Shown: positions 1-11,873 of the stretch, piece after piece
Layout of the letters: the number at the start of each line of letters is the position of its first letter
Numbering within the stretch: the first letter of the stretch is position 1
Notes under the pieces: generated by a model
Told to the model about the DNA's origin: nothing
Database searches by the model: none
The model's input: the letters and a program-made list of their open reading frames with translations, nothing else
NCBI GenBank assembly: GCA_009760855.2
Contig: WPIO01000047.1
Coordinates: 2,310,001-2,374,000, forward strand
DNA length: 64,000 nucleotides
Reading direction: 5' to 3'
Source of the DNA: Cristatella mucedo
Lineage: Eukaryota; Bryozoa; Phylactolaemata; Cristatellidae
Made by a program: the position numbers and the translations under genes

Positions 1-685
1 TTTCTACAGTGGCTTGCAAAACAGTTAACTAGCTCCTTAGTTCTGTCTCGGCTTGATTATTGCAATTCCCTTTTGGCTGGGCTACCAAAAAAAGCAACTA
101 GGCCACGGCAGCTAGCTATGATTATGGCTGCAAGGCTAGTTTTCAAGTCCCAGAGGTGTGAGCACGTGTCTCCTTTGCTGAAAGAGCTTGGATGAATGCC
201 GGTTGAGCAACTGATACAGAGCAAAGTTCTAACGCTGACCCACAAGGCCCGCCACGGTTTGGCTCCTTTGTACCAAGCTGAACTGCTGCACCAGTTTCAG
301 CCTCCTTGTGCCCTAAGGTTCTGTATGGGCAATGCATTAGCTGGTCTATTCCTCTGCTTAAAGGTAGTTGGCGACAAGGCTTTAGCTCTGCAGGTCCTAG
401 ACTGTGGAACTTGCTTCCACAATTCTTAAGCAACGATACCTACTCTCCTGCTGCGATTGTGGCTCAAGTTTTTCAGCGGTACTCACTACCTCAACTGCTC
501 TCTTGACCCTGCAATGCTTCCCACTTTCTCATTGTTGCGTGAGATGAAGTCTGTTGGCTAACGAATGCGTACCGAAAGACGCTTAGGCTGTGAGTGCGCT
601 ATACAAAACTCTCCTGCCAAACACCCACATAGTCTTTGTGGCTTTGTGGCTTTGTGGATTTACAGACGGAGATACATTAAATTGC
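1..685 (+). mobile_element. Family-2 LINE, 3' part, decayed, runs off window start
   Basis: This is the 3' portion of an L2/CR1-like non-LTR retrotransposon (called family 2 here). Its translation gives the post-reverse-transcriptase C-terminal region (LDYCNSLLAGLPKKA, then HKARHGLAPLYQAELL), with stops and frameshifts between blocks. The same order of blocks appears, much better preserved, on the minus strand at 4150-5125. The 3' end carries the family-2 tail (ctttgtggatttacagacgg, then agatacatta), with the ctttgtgg unit duplicated at 643-660. The 5' side is cut by the window edge. It is non-functional. Confidence 0.85.
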
Positions 686-1589
686 ATCTAATCAAGAAAG
701 CAGCACTAGAGCTAGAGAACTAGAGCAACTGCCGCCCGGTCTCCCTTCTACTATTCCTATCATATACACTGGAACGAGTCTCGCGTACCAGCTAAGCTCA
801 TAAATTGAAACTTCAAACTTTACATTAAATTACGTTACAATACAGTCTGGAGATTGATGACAGACATGAAAGCTGTCAATGCTTTAAGTCACCTTATATC
901 TTCTTAAAGCTTTCTAAAGAAAATTCTCACAAAATCGGAAATTTAAGACAGGTGCATCCACGAAAATTAGGAGTGAGCGACACAAAAAGAGGGAACATAC
1001 AAATTAATGAAAGGGCGACATGCGAAGTTGGGGAGAAGAACAAGCTATGAAGCTGTTCATAGGTATATATTGAACAATTGAAAACGCTTATTTTTGCATT
1101 CAATATTACCTTAGCATATTCAAGTAAATATTTTACGATGGTCTCGATAAGTGATTTAATTTTATTTGAGAGCATGGATTCACGAGCAAAAGTCTCAGCG
1201 TCTGCGGACTTTCCTCGTGTGGCTGGGTATTCTCTCGGGAATCAGTTGCAGTACATCAAACTTCACGGACTTACTGGAGAGATGGAATTATGTCAATGTA
1301 AATATCTAGTAAAACTTCGCTAGTTCTTAAGCAAAGGTCAACTGATTCAACGGCCTCATATTTACGCTGAAGAGCTTGCCGTGAATGATAAAGAGTCGCC
1401 TGCTGCAGGACTGCTGTTACGACAGAGAGCTAAAACGGAGCTCTTTCCGATGACCTAGTGCTAGTGTACTACTAATTGAACAAGAAACTACCGTATTTAC
1501 AAAGGAATACGAGTCGTGCTTTTTCTATATTTTTGAAAAATGAACCTGCAACTTATACATTGCAAGTCAGTGTCAGTCCCTGCACAGAG
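686..1589. other. Unassigned AT-rich sequence
   Basis: Nothing here can be supported as a gene. Short open stretches (about 80 codons at 927-1175 minus and 1078-1323 plus) overlap each other and show no domain. A few bases after 690 resemble LINE endonuclease/RT linker text (actagagcaactgccgcc), possibly an older fragment. Confidence 0.5.
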
Positions 1590-2506
1590 TGAATGTACCT
1601 TTACTTTGATCCATCCCAGCCTTCGAGCACCTCGAATTCATTCTCTCAACTTCTTTTCTGCTTGTATTGATGACATCCGCACATGAATGGCAACACATCA
1701 AAAAAAATTAAATGATAACAAAACTAAATTACTAGTTATGGGCAAACCAAGTGTGATTCAGAAATTTGAAAGGTTAACGCTCAAAATCGGCTCTGCCAGC
1801 ACATGTCCTGTTGAATCTGCACAATATCTAGGTGTCATGTTCCAAAGTGACCTTTTGTTAGACGACCACATCAGCTCCACAATCAAATCTGCCTACTTTC
1901 AGCTACATAACATTGCTAAAGTTCGAGCTTATTTAGATAAGGATATCACATCTAAGTTGGTCCATGCATTTGTGACATCCCGTCTTGACTTCTGAAACTC
2001 ACTGCTTGCTGGTCTACCGACATGTGCAATCAATCAATAACTGCTAGTGCAAAACTCTGCAGCTATTCTTTTCTGTCGTGAGCATGGCAGTTGCCACATC
2101 ACATTAATTCTGGCCAACCTGCACCTGCTACCAGTCAAGCAACGGATCGACTTCAAGGTTTTGTCACTCACTTTTAGGTCCCTTCATTCTTTGGATCTAG
2201 CCTATCCTTCAGATCTACTCCCCAAACGGGCCAAGCATCGTACCACTCGCTTTTGGGAATCAAGCAGTTTACTAATACCTCGTACAGATCTCAAATTCTT
2301 TCGAGACCGTGCATTTAGTTCTTATGCTCCCAAAGCCTTTCGCCAAAGCCAAAGCCAAAGCCAAAGCCAAAACACGCATTTCCACATTTTACACACAATA
2401 ATTTTATGGCTGGAGATCGCCACAATGTGAGAAACTGTATTAAAGGGTCCCGGCATTAGGAAGGCTATCATAATAGGCAAGGATATCAAGTGCAATATTA
2501 TTATTA
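1590..2506 (+). mobile_element. Family-1 LINE (L2/CR1-like), 5'-truncated and decayed
   Basis: This is a fragment of the ORF2 of the L2/CR1-like family 1. It starts just after the reverse transcriptase YADD motif (LCFDPSQPSSTSNS is readable near 1598). It continues through the thumb/C-terminal region as two open pieces at 1687-1995 and 2047-2430, split by a stop and a frameshift. Typical family residues are visible (KTKLLVMGKPS, LGVMFQSDLLLDDHIS, LPVKQRIDFKVLSLTFRS). At 2340-2372 the coding text dissolves into a CCAAAG hexamer run. A last scrap of the 3' tail (atatcaagtgcaatattatt) is near 2487. The copy is dead. Confidence 0.85.
2340..2373. repeat. Short (CCAAAG)n hexamer array
   Basis: About five tandem copies of ccaaag interrupt the C-terminal region of the LINE at 1590-2506. 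Expansion occurred after insertion, since the sequence on the left is still alignable LINE coding DNA. Confidence 0.85.
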
Positions 2507-2599
2507 AGGCTGAGAACCATTGAGATACGCACTCGTTGTGGATACCACGAATAAATGAGATGCAGCTGTTATTTCCACAGTAATTTGGAAGAAACAACT

Positions 2600-4140
2600 T
2601 AAATATTGAATTCCAGTTATACAGTACTGTTGTGGGTTTACCTACAAAATTTCATGCACTTGCCCGTTATCGTGCTATTGCATAAAATAGTCTGGGCCAG
2701 CCAGCTTTTTATTTTACACATAAGAACGGCCATACAGCTGCCATTTCCATAAAATGCTTCGCGAAGTTGCAATTTTAATTCCAAATTACTGAAAAAAAGT
2801 ATTAATAGTCATCCTCTAAATTTCATGAGACTGTGCCTGCACGTTCTCATGCTTTGGCTTCCAATGGCCCGGCCAGCCCAAGCCATTTCGACAGAAAGAT
2901 TGGAGCAACATTAATTTTGATTTCAACTAATAGACGACCGTATGCCAAGTCAACCGATCAAATTTCAGCCTTGCACTATCTCAGGCTATAGCCTAACTGG
3001 AATACAGCTGCAATTTCCGCGAAACCCTCCGCCCGGCTGCAGTTATAATTTTAAATTACAGCAAGCACTGTTCAGGGTTCACCTACTAAATTTCATGCGA
3101 TTGCGCTTGCGCGTTCTCATGCTATGGTATTAAATAGCCCAGACAAGCAAAGACTCCAAAACTAATCGAACTGCGATACAGCTGCCATTTCCACGAAAAT
3201 ATTCACCGCAGTGATGGTGGTTTTACGTAATAGCGAACATTGTTGGGGTTTATCCACAAAATGTCATGCAGTTTCGCATGTGCGTTCTCATACAAAAGCT
3301 TTCAATTTCGCGAGCCACAGTGCAATTTCCAACTGCGATACAGTTTCGCTGTCCATGATAGGTGCTGTGCAACATCAATTTTGGTTTCACATCTTAGAAA
3401 AAAAATGTGTTCCAGATTAACCAAGTAATTCCATTTCTTGCGCACGGGTGTTCTTATGCTATGGCCTCTCATGGCTCGTAGCTTCAGCCTCATTTGCATA
3501 ATGAAACTTCGATACAGCTCCATTTCTACGTTAAGCGTTTCGCAACCGTGGTTTCGGTTTCACATAATGGAAAACAGTTCTCGTGCTTAACTTAAAAAAT
3601 TTCATGCAAATGCGCTTGGGCGCTTTTATACTGTGGCCTTTACTGAACCGGGTCAGCTTCCACGTTACAGAAAACAGTTCTATGGGCTTATTTACTCAAT
3701 TTCTCGACATTGCAATGCACTTTCTCGTGGTATGACCTCCACTAGCATAGGTCAGCCAGCCTCACGCAGTCTTCGAAATGTAATACAGCAGAAATTTCCA
3801 AAATAGGCATTGCAAAACTGTGGTTTTAGTTCCGCACTATGGAAAAAAGTATTTAGGGATTACAATCAAATAATTCGATCGTGCTTCCTTTGCAGCAAAT
3901 GTAAAGTGCCTAAAAGAGATTACATTCTCTGAGGGGTCTATATCAAGTGTATTATTATTATTAATCCATGATATAAAGCAAGTGTAATCTAATGCTATGG
4001 CCTTCAATGGTCCGGACCATCAGAAGCCATAATATTACCACGCTTCAGTGAAATTGCATGGAATTTGGTGGGTAAACGAGGTCTACCGGTTTCTACAATG
4101 TGCAATCAAAATCGCAGTTTCGTGACACTATTTTTGAAAT
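2600..4140. repeat. Satellite S1: degenerate tandem array, period about 170 bp
   Basis: A recurring phrase, gggtttacctacaaaattt then catgcgattgcgcttgcgcg, followed by ttctcatgctatggcc, recurs with drift. It can be found near 2634, 2813, 3074, 3246, 3412, 3582, 3696, 3857 and again near 4070. Most spacings are 160-180 bp, with one of 114 and one of about 260. Linked sub-motifs (gatacagctgccatttcc and cgtaatgg/cataatggaaaac) recur in the same order, so this is a tandem monomer and not scattered words. Monomers have diverged heavily and carry no conserved reading frame. A family-1 LINE tail is inserted at about 3877-3965. Confidence 0.75.
3877..3965 (+). mobile_element. Solo 3' tail of a family-1 LINE inside satellite S1
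   Basis: Only the extreme 3' end of the LINE is present: cctttgcagcaaatgtaaag, then the gcctaaaagagattacattctc stem region, then tatatcaagtg and ATT repeats. This is a severely 5'-truncated insertion, as expected when target-primed reverse transcription stops early. The satellite phrase resumes on the right (taatctaatgctatggcc). Confidence 0.85.
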
Positions 4141-4149
4141 AATAACGTA

Positions 4150-5125
4150 TCTCCGTCTGTAGCTCCATAAAGTCATAAAGACCATTTGGTTGTTACGCAG
4201 GAGAGTTTTGTATAGCACACTAACAGCCTAAGCGGCTTTCGGTACACATTCGGTAGCCAACAGACTTCGTCTCACGCAACAAAGAGAAGGTGGGAAGCAT
4301 AGCAAAGTCAGGAGAGCAGTTGAGGTAGTGAGTAGCGCGGAAGTAGCAGCTCAGGACCCCTGAAAAGAATGAGCCACAGTTGGCAGTAGGAGAGTAGTTG
4401 TCGTTGCGTAATAATCGTGGAAGCGAGTTCCACAGTCTATTACCTCCAGAGCTGAAGATGTCGCCAACGTTCTTTAAACGAAGGAATGGGACAGCTAATT
4501 TATTGTCCACACAGGACTTGAAGACACGAACAGGCTGAAATTTATGCAGCAGTTCAGCTTGGTACGAAGAAGCCAAGCCGTGGCGGGCCTTGTGTGTCAG
4601 CGTAAGAACCTTGCTCTGAATCCGTTGGTCAACCGGCACCCATCCTAGCTCTTTTAGCAAAGGAGACACGTGCTCAAACTTCTGGGACTTGAAGACTAAC
4701 CTTGCAGCCGTATTCATAGTCAGCTGCAGTGGCCTAATCGCTTTCTTTGGTAGCCCAGCCAAAAGGGAATTGCAATAATCAAGCCGAGACAGAACTAAGG
4801 AGCTAGTTAACTGTTTTGCAAGCCACTGTGGAAGACAGCTCCTAATCTTGGATAGGGATCGGAAGTGATGGCTAGCTTTAGAAGCAGTCTTCTGAATGAA
4901 GCTTTTAAAATTGAGGCAGTTGTCGAAAACGACACCTAAATTTCGAGCACGTGGTGATGATCGCACAATAGCATCACCTATTAGAAGAGCAATGCCTTTT
5001 AATCCAGCCACACGCTTACGCTGTCCTATGAGCAGCAGTTTGGTTTTATCGTTATTTAATTTCAGGAAGTTTTCCAACATCCAGGATCGAATATCAGATA
5101 GACCTTTTATTTTCTGCATAAGGAT
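4150..5125 (-). mobile_element. Family-2 LINE, best-preserved copy, 5'-truncated
   Basis: This minus-strand, 5'-truncated family-2 LINE starts just downstream of the RT catalytic region (DIRSWMLENFLKLNNDKTK) and runs to its 3' tail. In element orientation the tail reads ctttatggagctacagacgg, then agatacgttatt. The ORF is still open across the whole insertion. This copy is the reference for recognising the decayed family-2 pieces at 1-685, 18395-18860, 19655-20065 and 21190-21345. Confidence 0.9.
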
Positions 5126-5287
5126 TTCAGGACTAAAAAAATAGAAAATTAAGTTTTTACTAGAATCTGAAGGAGAATTATAATCCAGCAGTGACTTCGT
5201 AAACGTTCTACAGCTAAAACGAAGGATAACCACAGATTTGGGTATGGAAGCTTTCCCCAAACAGAATGTTTCTCGCAAGGACCGCAC
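4220..5287 (-). pseudogene. Family-2 LINE ORF2 C-terminal fragment, open frame
   Basis: This is a 355-codon open frame. About the first 55 residues come from flanking DNA. From MQKIKGLSDIRSWM onward it is LINE ORF2 C-terminal sequence: NFLKLNNDKTKLLLIG, ARNLGVVFDNCLNF, SRLDYCNSLLAGLPKKAI, HKARHGLASSYQAELL, GNRLWNSLPRLLRND. These motifs follow the RT palm in L2/CR1-type ORF2 proteins. The endonuclease and the catalytic YADD are absent because of 5' truncation, so it cannot make a working enzyme. The lack of internal stops over about 300 codons points to a fairly recent insertion. Confidence 0.85.
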
Positions 5288-5289
5288 AT

Positions 5290-8200
5290 GTTAGGATCTA
5301 CCGCTGGCAAGAATCAAGCCAGTAAAGGTGTTCCAACCCACCAGCAGCTGGGATAACTTATTATAATAGCTGTATATTCAAATTAAATGGTTCTGCACAA
5401 CCAGCATAGGGATAACTCATCAAAAGAACCATCTACTGTTCATTAGTGACTTATGACAACACGTGCATACGGAATTCAGTCATCCAGTCGATACTAAAGG
5501 CATACATTTGATTCAGTCTTAGTATACTATAATGTTAACATTACAATTCTATTTAATCTGATCGATTGGCAAAATCTGAATGGCTAATTCTCTTGTTACT
5601 AGGAGTAAAAAAGCTTTCTTATACCTCAGAATACTGTTAAATAGTAGCACCTAAATAAAAAGATGTACTTGTACCTCTTACACACTGCCTGACTTGTTGT
5701 TTTAGATTGACAAACATTGATGCCACCAATGCAAAGTCATTCAACACTTGCAGTACTCTTTCCAGCAGTCAAGAGCTGCAACTTCAGCTCTGCTCACTTC
5801 CTTACTAACGCATCTTTACTTCCTGTCCTTCTACCTTAACGATGCCTCTAGCTTTATTTTTGTAAGGATTTTCTTCATTACGAAAAGAATATGTTTGGCT
5901 ATCGTGTTCACGCGGAATGCCACTCAGATTTATGGTACGGAGTTCAACACTTACATGTATTGCACCCACTTAGGGTTTTAGCTTTGTGATGTTTCAGAAG
6001 GAAACACGTTACATACATCTTGGGAAGTTTCCTCTGTAGTCACACCTATTGTATTCTCACGTATCTGTTGCAGTGAGAGGCGAGGCTGCAGCTCCTTTCA
6101 TTATATATATATATATATATATCTCAGCTTGCTGATTTTTTTAGTGAGAAAGAAAGGAATAATACATTTCGACGCTGAGTGTAGCTTCCAAATTGCTGCA
6201 GGATTAGACAGCTTGTCGGGTTGCATGTGAACAAAGCTACTGTTCCTAGATCTTCAAATTGATGCTGCTTATGGACCATCAATATGCGAAGAGAAATAGT
6301 GTACTTGACAAGAACTATCAATACAAATCCACAAAGAAAATAATTTGAAGGGAAAAGCGATCCCACCAGTAAGAACTTGCTGAAGACACCCCAGATCTGG
6401 CTGCTAAATGGCTTTCATTAGAAGCCACAAGGAAGAGACCATCTCGCCAGACACAACATGCCGGCGAAATCGAGTAAGAAGGAGAAGCACATTGGAACCG
6501 ATTGCAAAGCTAATGCGGTTAGTCAGTCATACCAAAATTACAAGCTGGGAATGCAGCGATAAAAGCGAAAGCTTGACGCATGCACAAAGCTAAAGCTGTT
6601 CGTAAATCCAGCCTGCAACAGCATTTGAGATAGACTGAAGAAAAGGCTAAAATATGAATTCGCCAGAGAGTTTTTTCCACTAATAAATAACTAGCTGAAA
6701 ACCAAATGAAATAAGTATTAAAAAGAAATAGTTGCGGACAAAATGTATTTTAAAGGTTATGCTTTACTTGCATTTACACATTAAAGGCAACATGCACACT
6801 TTCAGAAATTCACGGGTAGCCAGGTATGCTTTTGCAAAGAGTTGGGCTAGTTTTCTATACTATACTATACTAAACGAGTCAAAGCCTGGCCAAGAAAGTA
6901 TAAATGCTGGCTGATCAGGGCGAACTTTATAGTACTCTTTTACTAATAATTTGAAGAGTGTAAAAATACGTAGTATTTCACTAAGTACTTAAAGAGTCAG
7001 CTTGAGAACGCTATTAAAAAGAGAAAGCCACATAATCAAACGTTTGAGGTGAGCTTCAATCTAAAACGACTCTCGAAACATCAACGATTTAAAAAAGCAA
7101 GAGAATGAATGCTGAGGTTATTATATCTTTTGTAAAAAGACTTGAAGTCAATTTTAGAATTCTATCCAGGTGTTACACACCGATAGTCACGTTGAAATGT
7201 TTATTGTAAGGAAAAGGCTGAGTTAGTGATTCAGCTGGCGAGTTTAATTTACAAAAGTTATAACCCTCTGAAAGTAATAAAATGCACTCGCCTCAATTTA
7301 ATTATTTAAATTTTGATGTTCAGATAGACGTTTAGAAAGCAAAGGGTCGCATAAATTGAATTTCCTTGCTAGACCTATAATTAATCCAAGACGAAGTTGA
7401 TATTCTGAGGCATCTCCCAAATGAAACTTTTCTTGTGAATAATTGCAAGAAAAACAAAACTGTTGTCGGTATACTGTTTTATAAAATATTGGTTGTTTCT
7501 ACTCATGATCTGGATTTAGACTTAATATTTTTATTCACCGCAAATATTATGGGAAGACGGAATGCCAACCTGCTAGATTCCTGCCAGTCATTCGGAGAGG
7601 CACGTCATCAGATCTAATTGGGCCTTATGCTTGCAGACCTTTTTGGATTGCTTTTCTAAAAATAACAGATATTAATAAGTTTCTGATAATGCATACTGTA
7701 ATCCCTATTTGAAGACCTTCTTTTGTAAATATTTCTATTCTAGCAGCTGTTAAAGCAGTTAAATAGATAAATAGGAACGGACAGTTTAAAGTGAAGTGCA
7801 GCCGCTCAAAATTGATTATGGTGTAGGAATTTATGCATAAAAAGAGCTAAAAGTCAGTTGCCTTGCATGCTGATGATGTTGAAATATTGGCCACTATGAC
7901 ATGCAGACCAAATTGATCTGCTAGTTTACATGGGAGGTAAGAAGAATACTACTAAGAAGGCTACTTAAAAAATTGATGTTCCTGCTTAGCCCATCTTGGT
8001 CTATTTTGTGATGTTCGTAATAACATTCAACTGATTCTATATTAATAGGCAAAAGTACTCATCCGCTCTGAGAACTGAAAGTAATTAGGGAAATCCAAAG
8101 TGTACACTCAAAGGTCAATCAAATTTATTTGGCTGCCAATATTTGGAAGCGGTAATAATCTCCTTATCCTAGTACTTTCTGTGTATAAAAACTATACCAT

Positions 8201-9561
8201 CTCAATCTTGCACATATCTGCAATAATAATCCTATGCTCAGCTTACTTATACGCTTTTTAAGCTGAATAAAAAGTCAATCGAATATCTGAGGAACTTCAA
8301 TACGATTGCCTGGTCTCCTCCTTGTATTCCTTTAAAGGACAGAGCTGAAAGGACTCTCAGAATTTCCCTACGCTAATATATCAAATGAAGACCTATTCAT
8401 AAGGATATTTAGTAATATTGAAAAAATAATAATAAGTAAAAAATGATTCAGCACATGAAAAACTAAATGACATTCGCTTCAGTGGTCTCATCTAGGTGAG
8501 GATGGAAGAGCCTTTTTGATTTTGCTTATATCTACTTTCTGAGGCAGGTAAGCATCACATACTGCAGCAAGTAAACAAATAAAGGGTATATATATAGCAA
8601 CCATCGGTTTTTAGCGAGTTATCCTTAACGTTTATATGCCTGATTAGAATAAGCTTTTAATTAATAGCCATTGAATTGAGTTATTTTCAGCATACGTTTA
8701 AAAAAAATAAACGCGAATGGCTTTGACAAGATTAACTGATGTTGCCTATCTTTAACTAATTGATAGTTTTACTCTTAGGCCAACAAAAGTTTTAGTGTGA
8801 AAATCTCTAAACGTGCAATTCCTGCTGTAGGCGGTGAAGCTGAGTAATGAAACTACCTTACATCGACCTTCAATTCATTAGGTCTCGGTAGTTTAAAGTT
8901 CTGGAAATGACTTCTCAGGTAGCTCGTTACTCTTGAGCAGGTATAACGGTCTCGTTAACTATCAAACAAGGCTAGCATCACATAATTTAATCCGTATCTC
9001 TAACATGCAAGTTTATAATTTACGGAAACCATGCAAGCTCTCTGATGAAGTTCCATCGGTTTTCATATTTATCCATACTCTAAAACTTTGACTGGATACA
9101 ACAAATGTGTGATTAAAATTTGAGAGAAGCTTAATATGGATATTATTACCAGAATAATTTTCTTCATGAAAAGAATTTGTTCTATGTGAATTTTTGTGAT
9201 GCAATGCTGCATATCTTCTCTAACCTTTGCAACTATAAACCTACCAGTGTTTTTTGTTTAGAAATCAAAATCTCTGTACATTTGAGTTCCACTAACAATA
9301 ACCGTCGAAGTATTTGAAATAATTTGTACATTTTATTACAATCGTCTTTAATTGTAGAATTAGTGCCTATCATAACCAGCCACTATGTCACGATTCTTTT
9401 AGAGGCTATATTCTATTGCGGCTCTTACGAGCAGGATCATTCAAGAGGAATTAGAAGTCTGTGGCTATCTCTAGGCTGCCGGCGTAAGTATGCGAAATAA
9501 CCTTAGCTTCTCCCAATACGTGCCCAATAGGTAGTAATTATGCTGCTGCTATTTGTTACAG
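5290..9561. other. Long unassigned AT-rich interval
   Basis: I see no supportable gene. There is a short (TA)n run at 6100-6122. Near 7864-7910 an out-of-context phrase reads LHADDVEILA, resembling a reverse transcriptase YADD box, but the neighbouring frames do not extend the match. Open stretches of 60-80 codons at 5748-5981, 6124-6366, 6408-6593 and 7435-7617 show no domain. Part of this interval may be intron of the P450-like gene whose exon follows. Confidence 0.45.
6100..6122. repeat. (TA)n microsatellite
   Basis: About eleven uninterrupted TA units. Confidence 0.95.
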
Positions 9562-9775
9562 ACCCATGTCCAAGGAAGCACGTACTACGTAAATATAATC
9601 CCGAAATTATTTGAGCGACCAACTGAGTTCGAACCTGATAGATGGATCAGAGAATATTCAGCAGATGCAGGATTTGTATCTCAGCTCGTTTGGGGGACAT
9701 GGATCACGGATGTGTCTTGGTCGTCGCCTGGCCGAACAAGAGGCCTACATTGCAGTGTCAAAAATATGAAAATAC
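9562..9775 (+). pseudogene. Cytochrome P450 exon (mitochondrial-clan-like), frameshifted
   Basis: The first frame reads THVQGSTYYVNIIPKLFERP, then TEFEPDRWIRE. This is the K'-helix-to-PERF stretch of a cytochrome P450 (expected form F..P..F.PERW). After a frame change near 9687-9700 it continues as SSFGGHGSRMCLGRRLAEQE, then AYIAVSK. That is the haem-binding loop with its axial cysteine (FG.G.R.C.GRR) and the start of the L helix. The RMCxGRRLAEQE form is typical of the mitochondrial P450 clan of bilaterians. A pyrimidine-rich acceptor (ctgctatttgttacag) immediately precedes the exon, so it is a spliced-gene exon and not a processed copy. The haem loop is off by a small indel in a G run (tttgggggacatgg), and I see no good donor right after SK. 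It is either a decayed exon or a base-calling error in the G run. No other P450 exon was recognised nearby. Confidence 0.75.
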
Positions 9776-9779
9776 ATTA

Positions 9780-11539
9780 GCCCTAACACAAATCATATTA
9801 TTATTATTACATACTATTATGGCTTGAATGCAGGATATTCTCTAGTTAGCGTAAACCTCTACTCAAGATCTAGAGCAAAGAAGTGCCAGACGCAGCAACC
9901 TAGGAGTTTTTTACGTTTTTCATTGGAAGAAAGGGCCGTTATTTAAGCGTCTTTTTTCAAACGGTTCCTTATTAATGCACACCCATTTTAGTGCAAAAGT
10001 TTTATAAAATGTATACATATTCTAAAAAATTGAAGATCTAAAACATCCAATTAGTCTCGAGTTAGAGACATAAATTCGTGTATTTTAGTCTTTTATTTCT
10101 ATACTTCTAGTGGACATCAATATTTCTCCTAGAGCCTAAGATTTTTATTATTTGGCAATATTTAAAACAAATCAGGCATGCTAAAACTTCAGACGTCTTC
10201 CCATGTGAAGAAATTAGCAGTGACTGTGTTTTGGAACTGCCTGAAGCAATTTGCTATCGTTCGTAAGGATGTTATTTGCTTGTACCTTTGGAGCAATTTG
10301 AAGTTAGATTAAAAAGATTCAATAAGTATCATAATCTCTAAAAATCTATATTAATACTAGCGCTAGCATTTTTCAGGTGTAGTCGCGAGATTGAAGCGTC
10401 GTTATTTGAATGTGCACCTCCATTCACTACGTGTTTCTAAGAAATGCATACACAATTGATGGCAATGTGAGAGGAAAAAGCCGTGCTATCACATTTTTGG
10501 ATAATAGGGACTCAAGATTACTTGTAAATGATTTATCTGGTTTTTACTTTCTAATAGAAAGCATTAATTGTTATTGAGGCAGGTCGTAGGCTGCTCGGAT
10601 TTTAGTGGTGATCAACCTTTTTTGCCCTATTCAAGCACGGCAACCGCATCTCCGGCTCTTCATTCAGTGCCACCTCATTCAAGAGACTTTTTAATCAACA
10701 GATATTTACTTTTTTTACCTTGAGAAATTCATGGGCGAAATGAACATTTCTTTGTTATATTTCAGCTAACATTCTCTAACGCACTAAGATCGTTATTGCT
10801 TTATTGATGCTGGTGTTTTAAAACATTTCTGAACTAGTTTCCCACATTGTAGGCTGGTGTCTTACCCTGACTCAGCTACCGAATTAAGGCATATCCTTCA
10901 ACCAGGCCTGGCAAAAATAATACGTATTCGCGGCGGATAAATTAAAAACATTAAATTTGATTCCACATTTTATTTTTCAAAAATATTCAGTACAATATAT
11001 AATCAAATCATTCAAAGTGTCCCAATTTTAAATTTGAATCTTCAGGTTTTTTGCTGGTGCGAATTCCGGAATTTATAAGTTTGGGCACGAGCTGACCCTG
11101 TAACTCTGTGGACTTGCAAATTAAAATTTTTATTTGGACGGCCACGTTAATGTTAATACTTACGTTTTTTTAAAGGTAAAATTTTAATGTTAGTTAGAGT
11201 TAAATTAAGATTATATTAACTAATAAAAACTAGACACATTCCGAACACGGCAACAACATGAAAAGTGGTTATATTAAATGAAGATATGCATTTTTTTGTT
11301 CCTGCGACCTAGCGGTGCATTTAGTATCTTTGAAGATATAATTGAGATCATCTGTTTCAGCTTGAAATAAAATACATTGAAAAGGAATTTACCTCACAGG
11401 TATTGATTAAAAACTAATAAATTTATCTGCGTAACTGGTCTAAGTAAGCTAATTTTGGTTGCGCCTCCAGCTCGTAACAAATGCCTGCATCCCATCAAAA
11501 AAATGTCAGAGAATAATATCTTATTTTTCAGCTTCATGC
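9780..11539. other. Unassigned AT-rich sequence
   Basis: No exon, repeat family or RNA gene could be recognised. If the P450-like exon belongs to a live gene, its last exon could lie here, but I could not find a convincing terminal P450 segment. Confidence 0.45.
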
Positions 11540-11673
11540 TTACAGTGGTAGAATAGCCATAACTGCTAGTAGCACTGCATGCAGTGTGCAATAAAGGATC
11601 GCCAGCTGTACGATTTGAATCCACGACCTGGTTCGTGAACAGAGAGGAACTTATCTCCTGGGCTATCACGGCC
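11540..11673 (-). mobile_element. SINE-I (tRNA-derived), decayed copy
   Basis: Read on the minus strand, it starts with a tRNA-like head (GCCGTGATAGCCCAGGAGAT, box A) and has box B as GGATTCAAATCG. The body continues with GCGATCCTTTATTGCACACT and ends in a tail corresponding to GGCTATTCTACCACTGTAAG. Order and spacing match the better copy at 60004-60142. Box B has drifted from GGTTCGAATCC. Confidence 0.8.
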
Positions 11674-11781
11674 CACGAAGACTACGTGTCCAAAATTATT
11701 ATTTTCAGTCGTTGCTCGATATCAGGTGCGTGAGCTAGCCCAATCTTTGTTAGTAAGTGTGCTTATGCTTCAATCACTTAC

Positions 11782-11871
11782 TTTGGTAAAGTTATCTATT
11801 ACACTCCGTCTTCTTCCTTCGGAACCCTTTTTAAGCATTTCCTCGTGCAATTTACGAATTTCTTTAATGGC
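11782..11871 (-). CDS. Candidate internal exon, unknown protein
   Basis: On the minus strand one frame reads AIKEIRKLHEEMLKKGSEGR, then RRSVIDNFTK, and ends exactly at a consensus donor (ACCAAA|GTAAGT). The in-frame codon just upstream is TGA, so the exon must begin after it; an AG (TACTTGAG|CC) sits at that point, though with little pyrimidine tract. The peptide is strongly charged and helical, with good codon texture for about 30 residues. I do not recognise the family. The plus-strand P450 exon 2 kb away is on the opposite strand, so this would be another gene. It is not excluded as chance. Confidence 0.4.
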
Positions 11872-11873
11872 TC

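Noticed and set aside
6124-6366. 80-codon minus-strand frame with hydrophobic start
   Set aside because: No donor or acceptor at plausible positions and no domain; AT-rich hydrophobic frames are common by chance.
7850-7915. LHADDVEILA, resembling a reverse transcriptase catalytic box
   Set aside because: No other RT motif could be followed on either side. A six-residue match alone is not enough.
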